From Bradyrhizobium hipponense (GTDB taxonomy: Bacteria > Pseudomonadota > Alphaproteobacteria > Rhizobiales > Xanthobacteraceae): a stretch of DNA of 64,000 nucleotides. Location of the stretch: contig NZ_VSTH01000041.1 of assembly GCF_008123965.1 (NCBI RefSeq), positions 1 through 64,000 on the forward strand, written 5' to 3'. Made by a program: the position numbers and the translations under genes. The notes below the pieces were generated by a model. The model was given only the letters and a program-made list of their open reading frames with translations. It was not told the origin of the DNA and ran no database searches. Below are positions 17,102-25,378 of the stretch, piece after piece (positions within the stretch are counted from its first letter, which is position 1; every line of letters begins with the position of its first letter).

Positions 17102-18301
17102 ATGTACAGGAAGACCGTGATAGCAGTCGCGCTTGCGACATCGATAGCCGGCGCGCCCGCGCGTGCGGAGACGCCCGGGGTTACCGAGTCCGAGGTGAAG
17201 ATAGGGGCGACCTTTCCGTTCAGCGGCCCCGCTTCGCCGCTCAGCAATACCGGAAAGGGCTTGATCGCCTATGTCAATTCGATCAACGATCGGGGCGGTA
17301 TCAACGGACGAAAGATAAACCTCATCACCTACGACGATGCCTACAGTCCGCCCAAGACGGTCGAGCAGACCCGTAAGCTCATTGAAAGCGACGAGGTCGC
17401 CTTCTTGTTCGGTCCGCTGGGTACGCCCGGCATCAGCGCCACCATAAAGTACGTCAACGCCAAGAGGGTGCCTCATCTTTTCGTGGTCAGCGGAGTCACC
17501 AAGTTCACCAATTTTGCTGAGTTTCCGATGACCACGACGGGGTTGCCGAGCTACGATACGGAGGGGCGAATCTACGCGAAATACATCACGCAGACCCGTC
17601 CGGACGCGAAGATAGCGATCCTGTATCAGAACGATGATTTGGGTAAGGACTTCGTCAATGCATTCAAGGCCTACCTGAAGGACGATTTCGACAAGAAAGT
17701 CATCGTGTCCTCTTACGAGGTGACCGAGCCGACCATTGATTCCCATGTTGTGTCGCTGAAGGCGTCCGGTGCCGAAGCTTTTTTGGTCGCGGGCACGCCA
17801 AAATTCGCGGCACAGGCGATCAAGAAAGCCGACGAGGTCGGTTGGAAGCCTCTCTTCCTGATCAACTTCGTTTCGAGTTCTGTCTCTTCGACCATTGTCC
17901 CCGCGGGGCCAGAGAAGGCCGTAGGCATCGTGGCCGCGACGATCACCAAGGATCCGAATGACAAGAAGTGGGCCGACGATCCCGGCATCAAATGGTACCG
18001 TGACCATTTCGCCAAATACCTGCCGGGGGGCGATATCGGCGATGCCAATTATGTATTCGGGACGCAGCAGGGACAGATTCTGGAGCAGTTGCTCAAGCAG
18101 TGCGGCAACGATCTCGCGCGCGAGAACATCGTCAAGCAATCGCGGAGCATACGCGGGCTGTCGCTGCCGACGGTGATACCGGGCATTACGATCAACACAG
18201 GCCCCGAAAATAGCATGGCGTACACGCAGCTTCAGCTCCAGCGCTGGACCGGAAGCTCGTGGGAGCAGTTCGGGGACGTGCTGACTGCGGCTCAAAAATG
18301 A
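17102..18301 (+). CDS. ABC transporter substrate-binding protein, branched-chain type
   Basis: A 399-residue periplasmic binding protein of the Leu/Ile/Val-binding (type I fold) family. It begins with a Sec signal peptide ending about PARAE. The mature part opens with the family pattern VTESEVKIGATFPFSGPASP and contains GGINGRKINLITYDDAYSP. Relatives in catabolic clusters bind aromatic or other carboxylic acids rather than amino acids. No permease or ATPase genes for it are present in the window, so it must share a transporter encoded elsewhere or be a remnant of a larger operon. It follows the ligase by 88 bases, which suggests it captures the acid that the ligase activates. Confidence 0.92.
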   Translation: MYRKTVIAVALATSIAGAPARAETPGVTESEVKIGATFPFSGPASPLSNTGKGLIAYVNSINDRGGINGRKINLITYDDAYSPPKTVEQTRKLIESDEVAFLFGPLGTPGISATIKYVNAKRVPHLFVVSGVTKFTNFAEFPMTTTGLPSYDTEGRIYAKYITQTRPDAKIAILYQNDDLGKDFVNAFKAYLKDDFDKKVIVSSYEVTEPTIDSHVVSLKASGAEAFLVAGTPKFAAQAIKKADEVGWKPLFLINFVSSSVSSTIVPAGPEKAVGIVAATITKDPNDKKWADDPGIKWYRDHFAKYLPGGDIGDANYVFGTQQGQILEQLLKQCGNDLARENIVKQSRSIRGLSLPTVIPGITINTGPENSMAYTQLQLQRWTGSSWEQFGDVLTAAQK

Positions 18302-18388
18302 GCTCGCCTGTTGAAGGCAGAGTGGACGGCGCGGCTTGCTGAGCTTGCCTCGGAAAGTTCGCGCGAAATTCTAACTCACGGAGTGTAA

Positions 18389-19489
18389 ATGGTCACTGAT
18401 GTGCTTTTCCGGCCTTTCAAGCTCAATGGGCTGAACCTGCCGAACCGGGTCGTGATGGCGCCGATGACGCGCTCGTTCTCTCCCGGCGGAATTCCGACCG
18501 AAGACGTCGCGCGGTACTACCGCCGCCGTGCCGAAGGAGCGGTCGGGTTCATCATATCGGAGGGTACGGGCGTGGATCGTCCGGCATCCCTGAACGATCC
18601 GGACGTTCCCCGCTTTCATGGCGAGAAGGAGCTGGCGGGGTGGCGGCGTGTGGTTGACGAGGTGCACGCCGCGGGCGGCCTGATGGCTCCGCAGCTATGG
18701 CATGTCGGAGCCGTGCGCACGCGCGCTCAGAATTGGTCTCCTCCCGGTGCCTACGACAGTCCGTCCGGTCTGTCGCGACCGGAGAAGAAGTTCGGCGAGC
18801 CGATGAGCGAAGAGGACATCACAGACGCCATTCGCGCTTTCGCCGATGCGGCGCTTGCGGCAAAGCGCTTGGGATTCGACGCCGTCGAATTGCATGGGGC
18901 GCACGGCTATCTGATCGATCAGTTCTTTTGGGATGGCACCAATCGCCGCGAGGATGCCTATGGAGGCAAGGATCTGCCCGGCCGCGCCCGGTTTGCCGCT
19001 GATATCGTCCACGCGGTACGCAAGTCGGTTGGAGCGGATTTTCCGATATTGCTCCGGATCAGCCAATGGAAGCAGCAGGACTACGAAGTAAAGCTGGCCG
19101 ATACGCCTCGCGCGTTGGAAGCCTGGCTCAAACCTCTGGTCGACGCCGGAGTCGACATTCTGCATTGTTCCCAACGCCGGTTCTGGGAGCCGGAGTTCGG
19201 TGGCTCCGATCTGAATTTCGCCGGATGGGCCAAGAAGGTGACCGGAGTACCGACGATTTCGGTCGGGTCAGTCGGTCTCACCGGCGAGTTCATCGCGGCA
19301 TACGGCGGAGAAAGCTCCCGTCCGGCATCCCTCGACGAGTTGATCCGTCGTCTCGATCGCGAGGAGTTCGATCTCGTTGCGGTGGGCCGGGCGCTGCTTC
19401 AGGACCCGCAGTGGCTGCTGAAGATACGCGACGGCCGGACGGAAGAACTGATGGCTTTCGAACGGACTGCGTTCGCAGCGCTGAGCTAA
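18389..19489 (+). CDS. NADH:flavin oxidoreductase, HxxH type
   Basis: A 366-residue OYE-family flavoprotein. It opens with FRPFKLNGLNLPNRVVMAPM and has the substrate-binding pair in HGAHGYLIDQFFW (His/His), as in YqjM-like and bacterial ene-reductase groups, in contrast to HGAN at 13960. The TIM-barrel end DLVAVGRALLQDPQW is intact. No C-terminal iron-sulfur or second flavin domain is fused, so it is not a full 2,4-dienoyl-CoA reductase. It is third in the ligase/binding-protein run. It probably reduces a C=C bond of the imported substrate or a derivative. Confidence 0.92.
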   Translation: MVTDVLFRPFKLNGLNLPNRVVMAPMTRSFSPGGIPTEDVARYYRRRAEGAVGFIISEGTGVDRPASLNDPDVPRFHGEKELAGWRRVVDEVHAAGGLMAPQLWHVGAVRTRAQNWSPPGAYDSPSGLSRPEKKFGEPMSEEDITDAIRAFADAALAAKRLGFDAVELHGAHGYLIDQFFWDGTNRREDAYGGKDLPGRARFAADIVHAVRKSVGADFPILLRISQWKQQDYEVKLADTPRALEAWLKPLVDAGVDILHCSQRRFWEPEFGGSDLNFAGWAKKVTGVPTISVGSVGLTGEFIAAYGGESSRPASLDELIRRLDREEFDLVAVGRALLQDPQWLLKIRDGRTEELMAFERTAFAALS

Positions 19490-19528
19490 GCTGAGCGATG
19501 AAAGGTTTTGGGGCAGGGGGCGTCGCTG

Positions 19529-19554
19529 CTGAATAAGGGCTATTCAGTTTTTTT
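19529..19554 (+). terminator. Rho-independent terminator (or LysR-type site)
   Basis: Stem CTGAATA-5-TATTCAG followed at once by seven T residues, 40 bases after the flavoprotein stop. This has terminator form for the 15418-19489 transcript. The stem sequence also matches the GAATA/TATTC elements around the LysR gene, so a regulatory role is possible. Confidence 0.6.
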
Positions 19555-19677
19555 GTAGCTAGTGTTTCGTTCACCGTTCCAAACTGGCTGGCCATAATAG
19601 TCGGCTGCGGGTCAGTCGATGGGAGGAACCTGCGTGCCATCGCGCGGTCGCCTGGAAGCAATTCGGAGGAGCAGCAA

Positions 19678-20469
19678 ATGAGCGAGACGAAGACCCAAAT
19701 CGGCCAAGTCCGGACCGAAGTGCACGGGCATGTCTTCAAGATCATCATCGACAACGTGGCGAAGAAGAACTCGTTCAGTCCGCAGATGATGGCGCAGATG
19801 TCGGATGCGATGACGCTTCTGGACCGCACCGACGACTACTGGGTCGGTGTGCTCTGCGCCGAGGGCCCGGACTTCACGGCGGGCCTTGATATGCCGAAGT
19901 TCTTCGGACCCAAGGCCGAGAATACCGAGATCAAGCCCGGCAACATCGATGCGTTCGCGCTGAAAAGCCGGTGCCGCAAGCCGATCGTAACGGCGGTGCA
20001 GGGGATCTGTTTCACGATCGGTATCGAAATGATGCTGGCTGGCGACATCGTCGTGGCGGCCGATGACGCCCGGTTCTGCCAGATGGAATCCAAGCGCGGG
20101 ATCGCGCCACTTGGTGGCGCTCACTTTCGCTATCTGACCCGGGCCGGTTGGGGAGATGCGATGTATCACCTGTTCCTGTGCGACGAGTTCAACGCAGCGC
20201 GGGCCTACAAGGTCGGATTTGTTCAGGAGGTCGTCGCTCCCGGCCAGCACATAGGTCGTGCGATGGAAATCGCCCAGCTCATCGCCAAGAACGCGCCGAT
20301 TGGCATTCAGGTGACCAAGGAAGCCGCGCTGAAGTACATCGAGGCTGGTGAAACAGCTGCGATCGATTACATCCCAAAGATCAAGGATCGCGTTTTCAGC
20401 AGCGAAGACATGAAAGAAGGCATCCAGTCTTTCGTGGAACGTCGCTCGGCAGTGTTCCGCGGGAAATAG
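19678..20469 (+). CDS. Enoyl-CoA hydratase/isomerase (crotonase) family
   Basis: A 263-residue crotonase-fold protein. The oxyanion-hole segments are DFTAGLDMPKFF and GICFTIGIEMMLAGD, and the active-site Glu is likely in QMESKRGIAP. The pattern is that of the diverse crotonase group rather than a canonical beta-oxidation hydratase, so hydration, isomerisation or ring opening are all possible. A ribosome site (GGAGGAGC) precedes the ATG. It is followed after 49 bases by a canonical SDR, giving a natural hydratase-then-dehydrogenase pair on a CoA ester. Confidence 0.9.
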   Translation: MSETKTQIGQVRTEVHGHVFKIIIDNVAKKNSFSPQMMAQMSDAMTLLDRTDDYWVGVLCAEGPDFTAGLDMPKFFGPKAENTEIKPGNIDAFALKSRCRKPIVTAVQGICFTIGIEMMLAGDIVVAADDARFCQMESKRGIAPLGGAHFRYLTRAGWGDAMYHLFLCDEFNAARAYKVGFVQEVVAPGQHIGRAMEIAQLIAKNAPIGIQVTKEAALKYIEAGETAAIDYIPKIKDRVFSSEDMKEGIQSFVERRSAVFRGK

Positions 20470-20518
20470 TAATCGCGCGCGGATCGCGCAGCAGAATCTT
20501 GCCCACAAGCTTGAGGAT

Positions 20519-21313
20519 TTGACTATGGGAAGCATCAAGAAGGCATTCGATCTCACCGGCAAGAATGCGCTCGTTACAGGTGGGTCCCGAGGCCTTGGGC
20601 TGCAGATCGCCGAGGCGCTAGGCGAGCAAGGGGCTCGGGTCTTGATTTCGTCTCGCAAGGCGCCAGACCTGGAAAAAGCCCAGGCGCATCTTGCCGGTCT
20701 CGGCATCGAGGCGGAGTGGATTGCCGCTGACAATTCCAAGGACGAAGACGTCAAGCGGCTTGCCGACGAAGCGATCAAGAAGCTCGGACGGATCGACATT
20801 CTGGTAAACAACGCGGGCGCAACCTGGGGCGCACCGACCGAGGATCACCCGATCGAAGCGTGGGACAAGGTGATGAACCTGAATATCCGCTCGCTGTTCC
20901 TGCTCAGCCAGCAGGTTGCGAAGCACTCGATGATTCCCAACAAATATGGCCGCATCATCAACCTTGCTTCAATCGCGGGCCTGTTCGGAAGTTCCGGGGA
21001 TATGCAGATGGTTGCCTACAACACGAGCAAGGGCGCTGTGGTCAATTTCACGCGGGCCCTGGCGGGGAGTTGGGGGCGCTACGGAATTACGGCCAATGCT
21101 CTGGCGCCCGGCTTTTTCCCGTCGAGGATGACAAAGGGCACGATCGAGGCCGTCGGGGTCGAAAAGCTCGCCGCGGGCGCACCGCTGCGCCGCATCGGCG
21201 ACGAGGACGATCTGAAAGGCGCCGCGGTTCTCTTCGCCAGCGACGCCGGCAAGCACATCACCGGCCAGATCCTTGCTGTCGATGGCGGCCTGACTTCGGT
21301 GATATCGGGCTAG
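20519..21313 (+). CDS. Short-chain dehydrogenase/reductase
   Basis: A 264-residue classical SDR (ATG at 20525 also possible, two codons in). It has the cofactor motif VTGGSRGLGLQIA, NNAG at about 90, the catalytic serine in LASIAG, YNTSK, and the C-terminal GQILAVDGG typical of 3-ketoacyl reductase and gluconate/glucose dehydrogenase types. It pairs with the crotonase at 19678 and overlaps by four bases the stop of the convergent MaoC gene. It probably oxidises the hydroxyacyl-CoA made by the hydratase, which is an inference from context. Confidence 0.92.
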   Translation: MTMGSIKKAFDLTGKNALVTGGSRGLGLQIAEALGEQGARVLISSRKAPDLEKAQAHLAGLGIEAEWIAADNSKDEDVKRLADEAIKKLGRIDILVNNAGATWGAPTEDHPIEAWDKVMNLNIRSLFLLSQQVAKHSMIPNKYGRIINLASIAGLFGSSGDMQMVAYNTSKGAVVNFTRALAGSWGRYGITANALAPGFFPSRMTKGTIEAVGVEKLAAGAPLRRIGDEDDLKGAAVLFASDAGKHITGQILAVDGGLTSVISG

Positions 21314-21768
21314 GGGACCACCAGCGTCAGCGTCTCGGCAACCAGAGCCGGTGTTTGACTGTTCTCGATCTCAAGTACCGCGTTGCCCTTGATCAGCATA
21401 CTCCCGTTGTCTTTCGGATCAACGCTGGTCATCGAAAGCTGAAGCCGAACGCGACTACCCGATTTTACCGGTGTCAAGAATCTGACCTTGTCCAGGCCAT
21501 AGTTAATGACGGCAGATGCGTCTACCGGAGCGAGCCCCAAGCCCATGCCCAATGATGCGATCAACGACAGGCTCAGGAAGCCATGCGCAATGGTGCCCCC
21601 GCTGGCACTTTCCTTGCTCGCACGATCTGTGTCGACGTGGATCCATTGTCTATCTCCAGTGCATGCCGCGAACTGCTCGATCATGGACTGGTCGACGGTC
21701 ACCCAATGCGATCTGCCGAGATCCTGACCTATGAAATCCCTGATTGCTGCGAGTGTGACCGTCGTCAT
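21310..21768 (-). CDS. MaoC-like (R)-specific enoyl-CoA hydratase
   Basis: A 152-residue hotdog-fold protein. The hydratase motif is present as CTGDRQWIHVD (catalytic Asp and His) with the following GTIAHGFLSLSLI segment. Length fits single-domain MaoC dehydratases. It would hydrate a trans-2-enoyl-CoA to the (R)-3-hydroxyacyl-CoA. It is convergent and overlaps the SDR by four bases, and is divergent from the LysR gene with GAATA-N7-TATTC between, suggesting LysR control of both directions. Confidence 0.92.
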   Translation of the reverse strand: MTTVTLAAIRDFIGQDLGRSHWVTVDQSMIEQFAACTGDRQWIHVDTDRASKESASGGTIAHGFLSLSLIASLGMGLGLAPVDASAVINYGLDKVRFLTPVKSGSRVRLQLSMTSVDPKDNGSMLIKGNAVLEIENSQTPALVAETLTLVVP

Positions 21769-21794
21769 CGCTGGTGTCCGCTGTTTCGACTATT

Positions 21795-21811
21795 GAATAC
21801 CGGGCATATTC
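21795..21811. promoter_or_regulatory. LysR-type dyad candidate, MaoC/LysR intergenic
   Basis: GAATA-N7-TATTC, a 17-base interrupted dyad of the size used by LysR regulators, between the divergent MaoC and LysR genes. Related TGAATA elements occur at about 21864, 22983 and 19530. Binding is inferred from position and repetition. Confidence 0.45.
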
Positions 21812-21958
21812 CGCACTGCTGCGAAGAAGGCTATGACGATTTTGTTGAATGGGGACCGCAATACTGAATAACGGCCGCCGCTCGTGTCTCCGGCTCCGGC
21901 GGCTCCGCCTGCGCTGGCGGCCAAACACGCAAGGCGCTGGTGCAAAGGACGAGAGAGC

Positions 21959-22906
21959 GTGACCGAAGCGAATTGGGATTTGTTTCGCTTGTTTTCCGTG
22001 GTGGCGAGGACCGGAAGCGTCAATCGCGCCGCGCACGAACTCGGTATGAGCCAGCCGACGTTGAGCAGGCGGCTCAAGGAGCTGGAGCGCTACGTGGCCG
22101 CGCCGCTGTTCTTTCGCGCCCCGTCCGGCGTGAAGCTGACACAGGAAGGCGAAGACCTGCAACGATCGGCCGGCGATATGATGCTCGCATTCGAGTCGTT
22201 TCAACGCGATTTGCGTTCGCGGGTCGGACAGAGATCGTCCGTTGTCAGGATATCGGCAACTGAAGGAATGACCAAACATTGGCTTCTGCCTCGCGTTAAG
22301 GAGCTGCGGCGACGCAATAGCCGGATCTATCTGGAAATAATCTCTACGGTGAGCCAGCAGAGCGTGGCAACGAGCGACCTGGATTACGTCATCCGGATGG
22401 GAGACCCCGGCGAGAACGATCTCATCGGAAAGCGGGTTGCCGACGTTCCGATGGGGATATTCGCTTCCGAGCAGTACCTCGCCGGCCGCCCCGCGCCACG
22501 GTCATTGCCTGAGCTGAAGGATCACGACATCATCGGTCATACGGCCGATTTTGTCTCGTTCCGCAATGTCCGGCCCAATCAGAGGCACCTTTTGGAGTAT
22601 TTCTCGGAGGCGGCCGGCATCCGCAGCGTTGTTCGAGTCAATCCGGTGGCTAACCACTTTGCCGCCGCCGGTTGTGGGCTCGGGCTTGCGCTCCTTGCCG
22701 TGCCGTTCGCGCAGGCAGAGGGGTTGGTTCAGGTTCTACCGCAAGAAACAGTCACGATGAACGTATGGCTGCTCCGCAGGCGCGAGAGCGATCTGAGAAG
22801 CTTGACTAGGGAAGTGAGGCGATTTCTGGAAGCAGAATTCGCAACTTCCAGGGAATGGCTTGCGGGTACCCCCCGGAGTGCAAGGCCGGCCAAGCGCAAA
22901 GCTTGA
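21959..22906 (+). CDS. LysR family transcriptional regulator
   Basis: A 315-residue LysR-type regulator. The winged helix lies at residues 1-65 (NRAAHELGMSQPTLSRRLKE) and the type II periplasmic-binding-like effector domain follows. I use the GTG at 21959 because the family pattern starts there (ANWDLFRLFSVVARTGS); the upstream in-frame part is Ala/Pro-rich and has no ribosome site. It is divergent from MaoC and upstream of the second acyl-CoA ligase. Candidate dyads flank it on both sides, consistent with autoregulation and control of MaoC and the ligase. Confidence 0.9.
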   Translation: MTEANWDLFRLFSVVARTGSVNRAAHELGMSQPTLSRRLKELERYVAAPLFFRAPSGVKLTQEGEDLQRSAGDMMLAFESFQRDLRSRVGQRSSVVRISATEGMTKHWLLPRVKELRRRNSRIYLEIISTVSQQSVATSDLDYVIRMGDPGENDLIGKRVADVPMGIFASEQYLAGRPAPRSLPELKDHDIIGHTADFVSFRNVRPNQRHLLEYFSEAAGIRSVVRVNPVANHFAAAGCGLGLALLAVPFAQAEGLVQVLPQETVTMNVWLLRRRESDLRSLTREVRRFLEAEFATSREWLAGTPRSARPAKRKA

Positions 22907-22974
22907 CGGCGTTTCAAGTATCCCCATCGCGTCCTGTTGGGTACATCGCTGCAAGACGCGCGAGGGCGGTGGTC

Positions 22975-22988
22975 ATTCAGTGCTGAAT
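22975..22988. promoter_or_regulatory. Palindrome before second acyl-CoA ligase
   Basis: Perfect ATTCAG-TG-CTGAAT, 82 bases before the ligase ATG. The right arm continues CTGAATAGCGG, close to CTGAATAACGG before the LysR gene (about 21864). It is a candidate LysR site. Confidence 0.45.
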
Positions 22989-23069
22989 AGCGGTAGTCCA
23001 GACTTTAGCTACTCGCGGAGCGCCCTGCCAGCCATCCTGTATCCCAAAATACATAATGGGGAGGGATGG

Positions 23070-24632
23070 ATGATCGAGCCGGATAGGTCCTTGTCGTCAA
23101 CGCCGATCCAAACGATTGCGGAAATTCCGCGACGCTACGGGGCAAGCACTCCCGACGCTATCGCCCTGAGCTTCGAAGGGCGCGAGACGAACTATCGGGC
23201 CTTGGACGAATTATCCAATCAAGTCGCCAACGGCCTCGTAGCTACAGGCGTGCGACCGGCGAGTCGTATCGCGATTCTCGACAGAAACTCGGATATCTTT
23301 TTTCAAGTGCTGCTTGGAGGGGCCAAGGCCCGCGCCGTCCTAGTTCCCATCAATGCAAGGCTGGCACCTCCCGAGATCGTTTTCGCGGTCAACGATGCCA
23401 AAACCGAGATTCTCTTCGTCGGTGAATCGTTCGAAAAACTCATCACTGAAGTCCAGGACCAGCTGGACACTGTTCACCAAATAATTGTGCTCGACTCGCG
23501 TTACCTGAAGTGGCGCGATGTCAACCCCCTGACTGAGCCGGGCCTGCCAGTCAGCCCGGATGACATTTGCCTGCAGCTATACACCAGTGGCACGACCGGC
23601 TATCCGAAGGGTGTGCAGCTCTCTCACGCAAATTTTCCTCTACAAGCGGTTAACGACTGGAAGGCGTGGTTGTCCGACGATGTCATGCTGCTCGCAATGC
23701 CGTTGTTCCACATCGCCGGGGTTGGTACCGGCGTGTTGGGTCTGGTCGCCGGCCTCAAGACAATTGTGCTTCGCGAGTTCGTTCCATCGGTGGCGCTCGA
23801 AACCATACAGCGCGATCGGGCCACGGTCACGTTCCTCGTTCCGGCGATGTTATTGGCTATGCTGGCCGAACGTAACGCCGAGACATTCGATCTCTCCTCG
23901 CTGAGGCAAATTCTTTACGGGGCATCTCCGATACCGCTCGAACTTCTTAGAAAGTCGCTCCGCGTGTTCAGGCATACGAAATTTTTTCAGGTGTACGGCC
24001 TTACTGAAACGACCGGCGTCATCACCGTTCTGGGAGACGCAGACCATTCAGCTGGTGATGACGAAATCCTGAGGTCGCGTGGCCGCCCCATCGAAGGCGT
24101 CGAATTGCGGATCATCGACGGTTCGGGAAAGCCGCTGCCGGCTGGGCAGGTGGGGGAGGTCGTCTGTCGCTCAACGCAAAATATGAGGGGATACTGGAAT
24201 CAGGCCGAGGATACCGCGAGGGCTCTCCAGGCCGGCTGGCTGCATACTGGCGATGCCGGCTTTCTTGATGAAGACGGCTATTTGTATATCCACGACCGCT
24301 TGAAGGACATGATCGTGTCCGGCGGGGAGAACGTCTACCCCGCCGAAATCGAAAGTGCCTTGTATGGGCATGCGGATATCGCCGATGTTGCCGTCATCGG
24401 CGTGCCCGACGACCTGTGGGGTGAAGCGGTCAAGGCCATCATCGTGTTGAAGCCGGATCGTTCGCCGGATCCGGCGGGCATACTGCATTTCGCGCGAGCA
24501 AGGCTGGCGGGGTTCAAGATCCCGAAGTCGATCGAATTCGTGGACGAGCTTCCGCGCAATCCATCCGGGAAGATACTGAAGCGATTACTGCGTGAGCGCT
24601 ATTGGGAAGGATATGAGCGCAAGGTCAACTGA
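23070..24632 (+). CDS. Acyl-CoA ligase (class I adenylate-forming)
   Basis: A 520-residue AMP-forming acid:CoA ligase. Motifs are LYTSGTTGYPKGVQLSH, QVYGLTETTG, LHTGDAGFLDEDGYLYI, DRLKDMIVSGGENVYPAEIE and the catalytic lysine in PSGKILKRLL. The ATG at 23070 has a GGGAGGGATG context and gives the normal family N-terminus; the frame is open farther upstream but overlaps the LysR end. The pattern resembles medium/long-chain and cyclic-acid ligases. It is the last gene of the catabolic supercluster and probably under the adjacent LysR. Confidence 0.93.
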   Translation: MIEPDRSLSSTPIQTIAEIPRRYGASTPDAIALSFEGRETNYRALDELSNQVANGLVATGVRPASRIAILDRNSDIFFQVLLGGAKARAVLVPINARLAPPEIVFAVNDAKTEILFVGESFEKLITEVQDQLDTVHQIIVLDSRYLKWRDVNPLTEPGLPVSPDDICLQLYTSGTTGYPKGVQLSHANFPLQAVNDWKAWLSDDVMLLAMPLFHIAGVGTGVLGLVAGLKTIVLREFVPSVALETIQRDRATVTFLVPAMLLAMLAERNAETFDLSSLRQILYGASPIPLELLRKSLRVFRHTKFFQVYGLTETTGVITVLGDADHSAGDDEILRSRGRPIEGVELRIIDGSGKPLPAGQVGEVVCRSTQNMRGYWNQAEDTARALQAGWLHTGDAGFLDEDGYLYIHDRLKDMIVSGGENVYPAEIESALYGHADIADVAVIGVPDDLWGEAVKAIIVLKPDRSPDPAGILHFARARLAGFKIPKSIEFVDELPRNPSGKILKRLLRERYWEGYERKVN

Positions 24633-24717
24633 GGTGGTGGCACACGATCCAACAACGATCATTTGCACACGCGTTCTGATTGGGTGACTTGAATCGCAAC
24701 TGCGGCCGGACGGGATA

Positions 24718-24879
24718 ATGGAACGCTGCCTCGTCATGGAACACGCGATAAGTATAATGCCGGACCTCGAAATGGACGACGTGCATCTTGGGCAGCTCAT
24801 CACTCTCGCGCTTGGATTGTCCCTGGTGGCTTTGGGAAGAGTTATGTACGCGCTGAGCTTGACGATCTTTGCACAATGA
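24718..24879 (+). CDS. Candidate small membrane protein (53 aa)
   Basis: A short open frame whose second half, from about GQLITLALGLSLVALG to LTIFAQ, is a plausible single transmembrane helix after an acidic start (PDLEMDD). A GGACGGGAT element lies just before the first ATG; an alternative ATG is at 24736. It is too short to identify and has no recognised family. It lies alone downstream of the ligase. It may be a real single-pass microprotein or chance. Confidence 0.3.
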   Translation: MERCLVMEHAISIMPDLEMDDVHLGQLITLALGLSLVALGRVMYALSLTIFAQ

Positions 24880-24982
24880 CGGATCGAGCGCCTTGGAAGG
24901 GCTATCCTGGTCAGACTGCAACTTAAACCAAAATGTTGGTATCGGCGCTTGAGCGTCCTCGATTTGAAGCTACGACCTATTC

Positions 24983-25020
24983 GTTACGCGCGATCACGCG
25001 TTCCGCCGCGCGTAACTTTT
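24983..25020 (+). terminator. GC-rich inverted repeat with T-run
   Basis: GTTACGCGCG (24983..24992) pairs with CGCGCGTAAC (25007..25016) over a 14-base loop and is followed by TTTT. It has the form of an intrinsic terminator and could end transcripts entering from the left. The loop itself contains further CG dyads. Confidence 0.5.
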
Positions 25021-25378
25021 CATGCGACATGGTCGCCGAAGCTGCGATCGGAGCATGGCGGGACTAGGCACCAGCAAAGCGCAGCGCTACTTTGCTGCTG
25101 ACTTGATCAGCTTTCATCGCTTGCACCATGCTAGCGGAATCGAAGTGATCGAGGTCACAATGAGTGTGGTGCAGCACGCGGTACTGCATACATTTGGCCG
25201 GTACAGCCGTGCAGTACCGGATCAGGCAAAAATCAGCGAAAACGAATGACGTGCAGCAGCTGGAACAGGTTCAACTGCTTGAAAAGAAAGGAAAATGCTA
25301 TAGGTCTGTCGTCCGATCGCTTGTCGGGCCAGAAATTGGTTGGGACGGACTAGGACTACAAAGGTAAATGAAAACAAG

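Larger units (their letters stand above)
24633..25378. other. Long intergenic gap between catabolic cluster and core genes
   Basis: A 746-base stretch without an established gene. It holds a small candidate membrane ORF (24718..24879) and a GC-rich inverted repeat with a T-run (24983..25020). The remainder to dusA has only short open frames of poor quality. Base composition is more balanced than in dusA, marking the change from accessory to core sequence. Confidence 0.55.
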
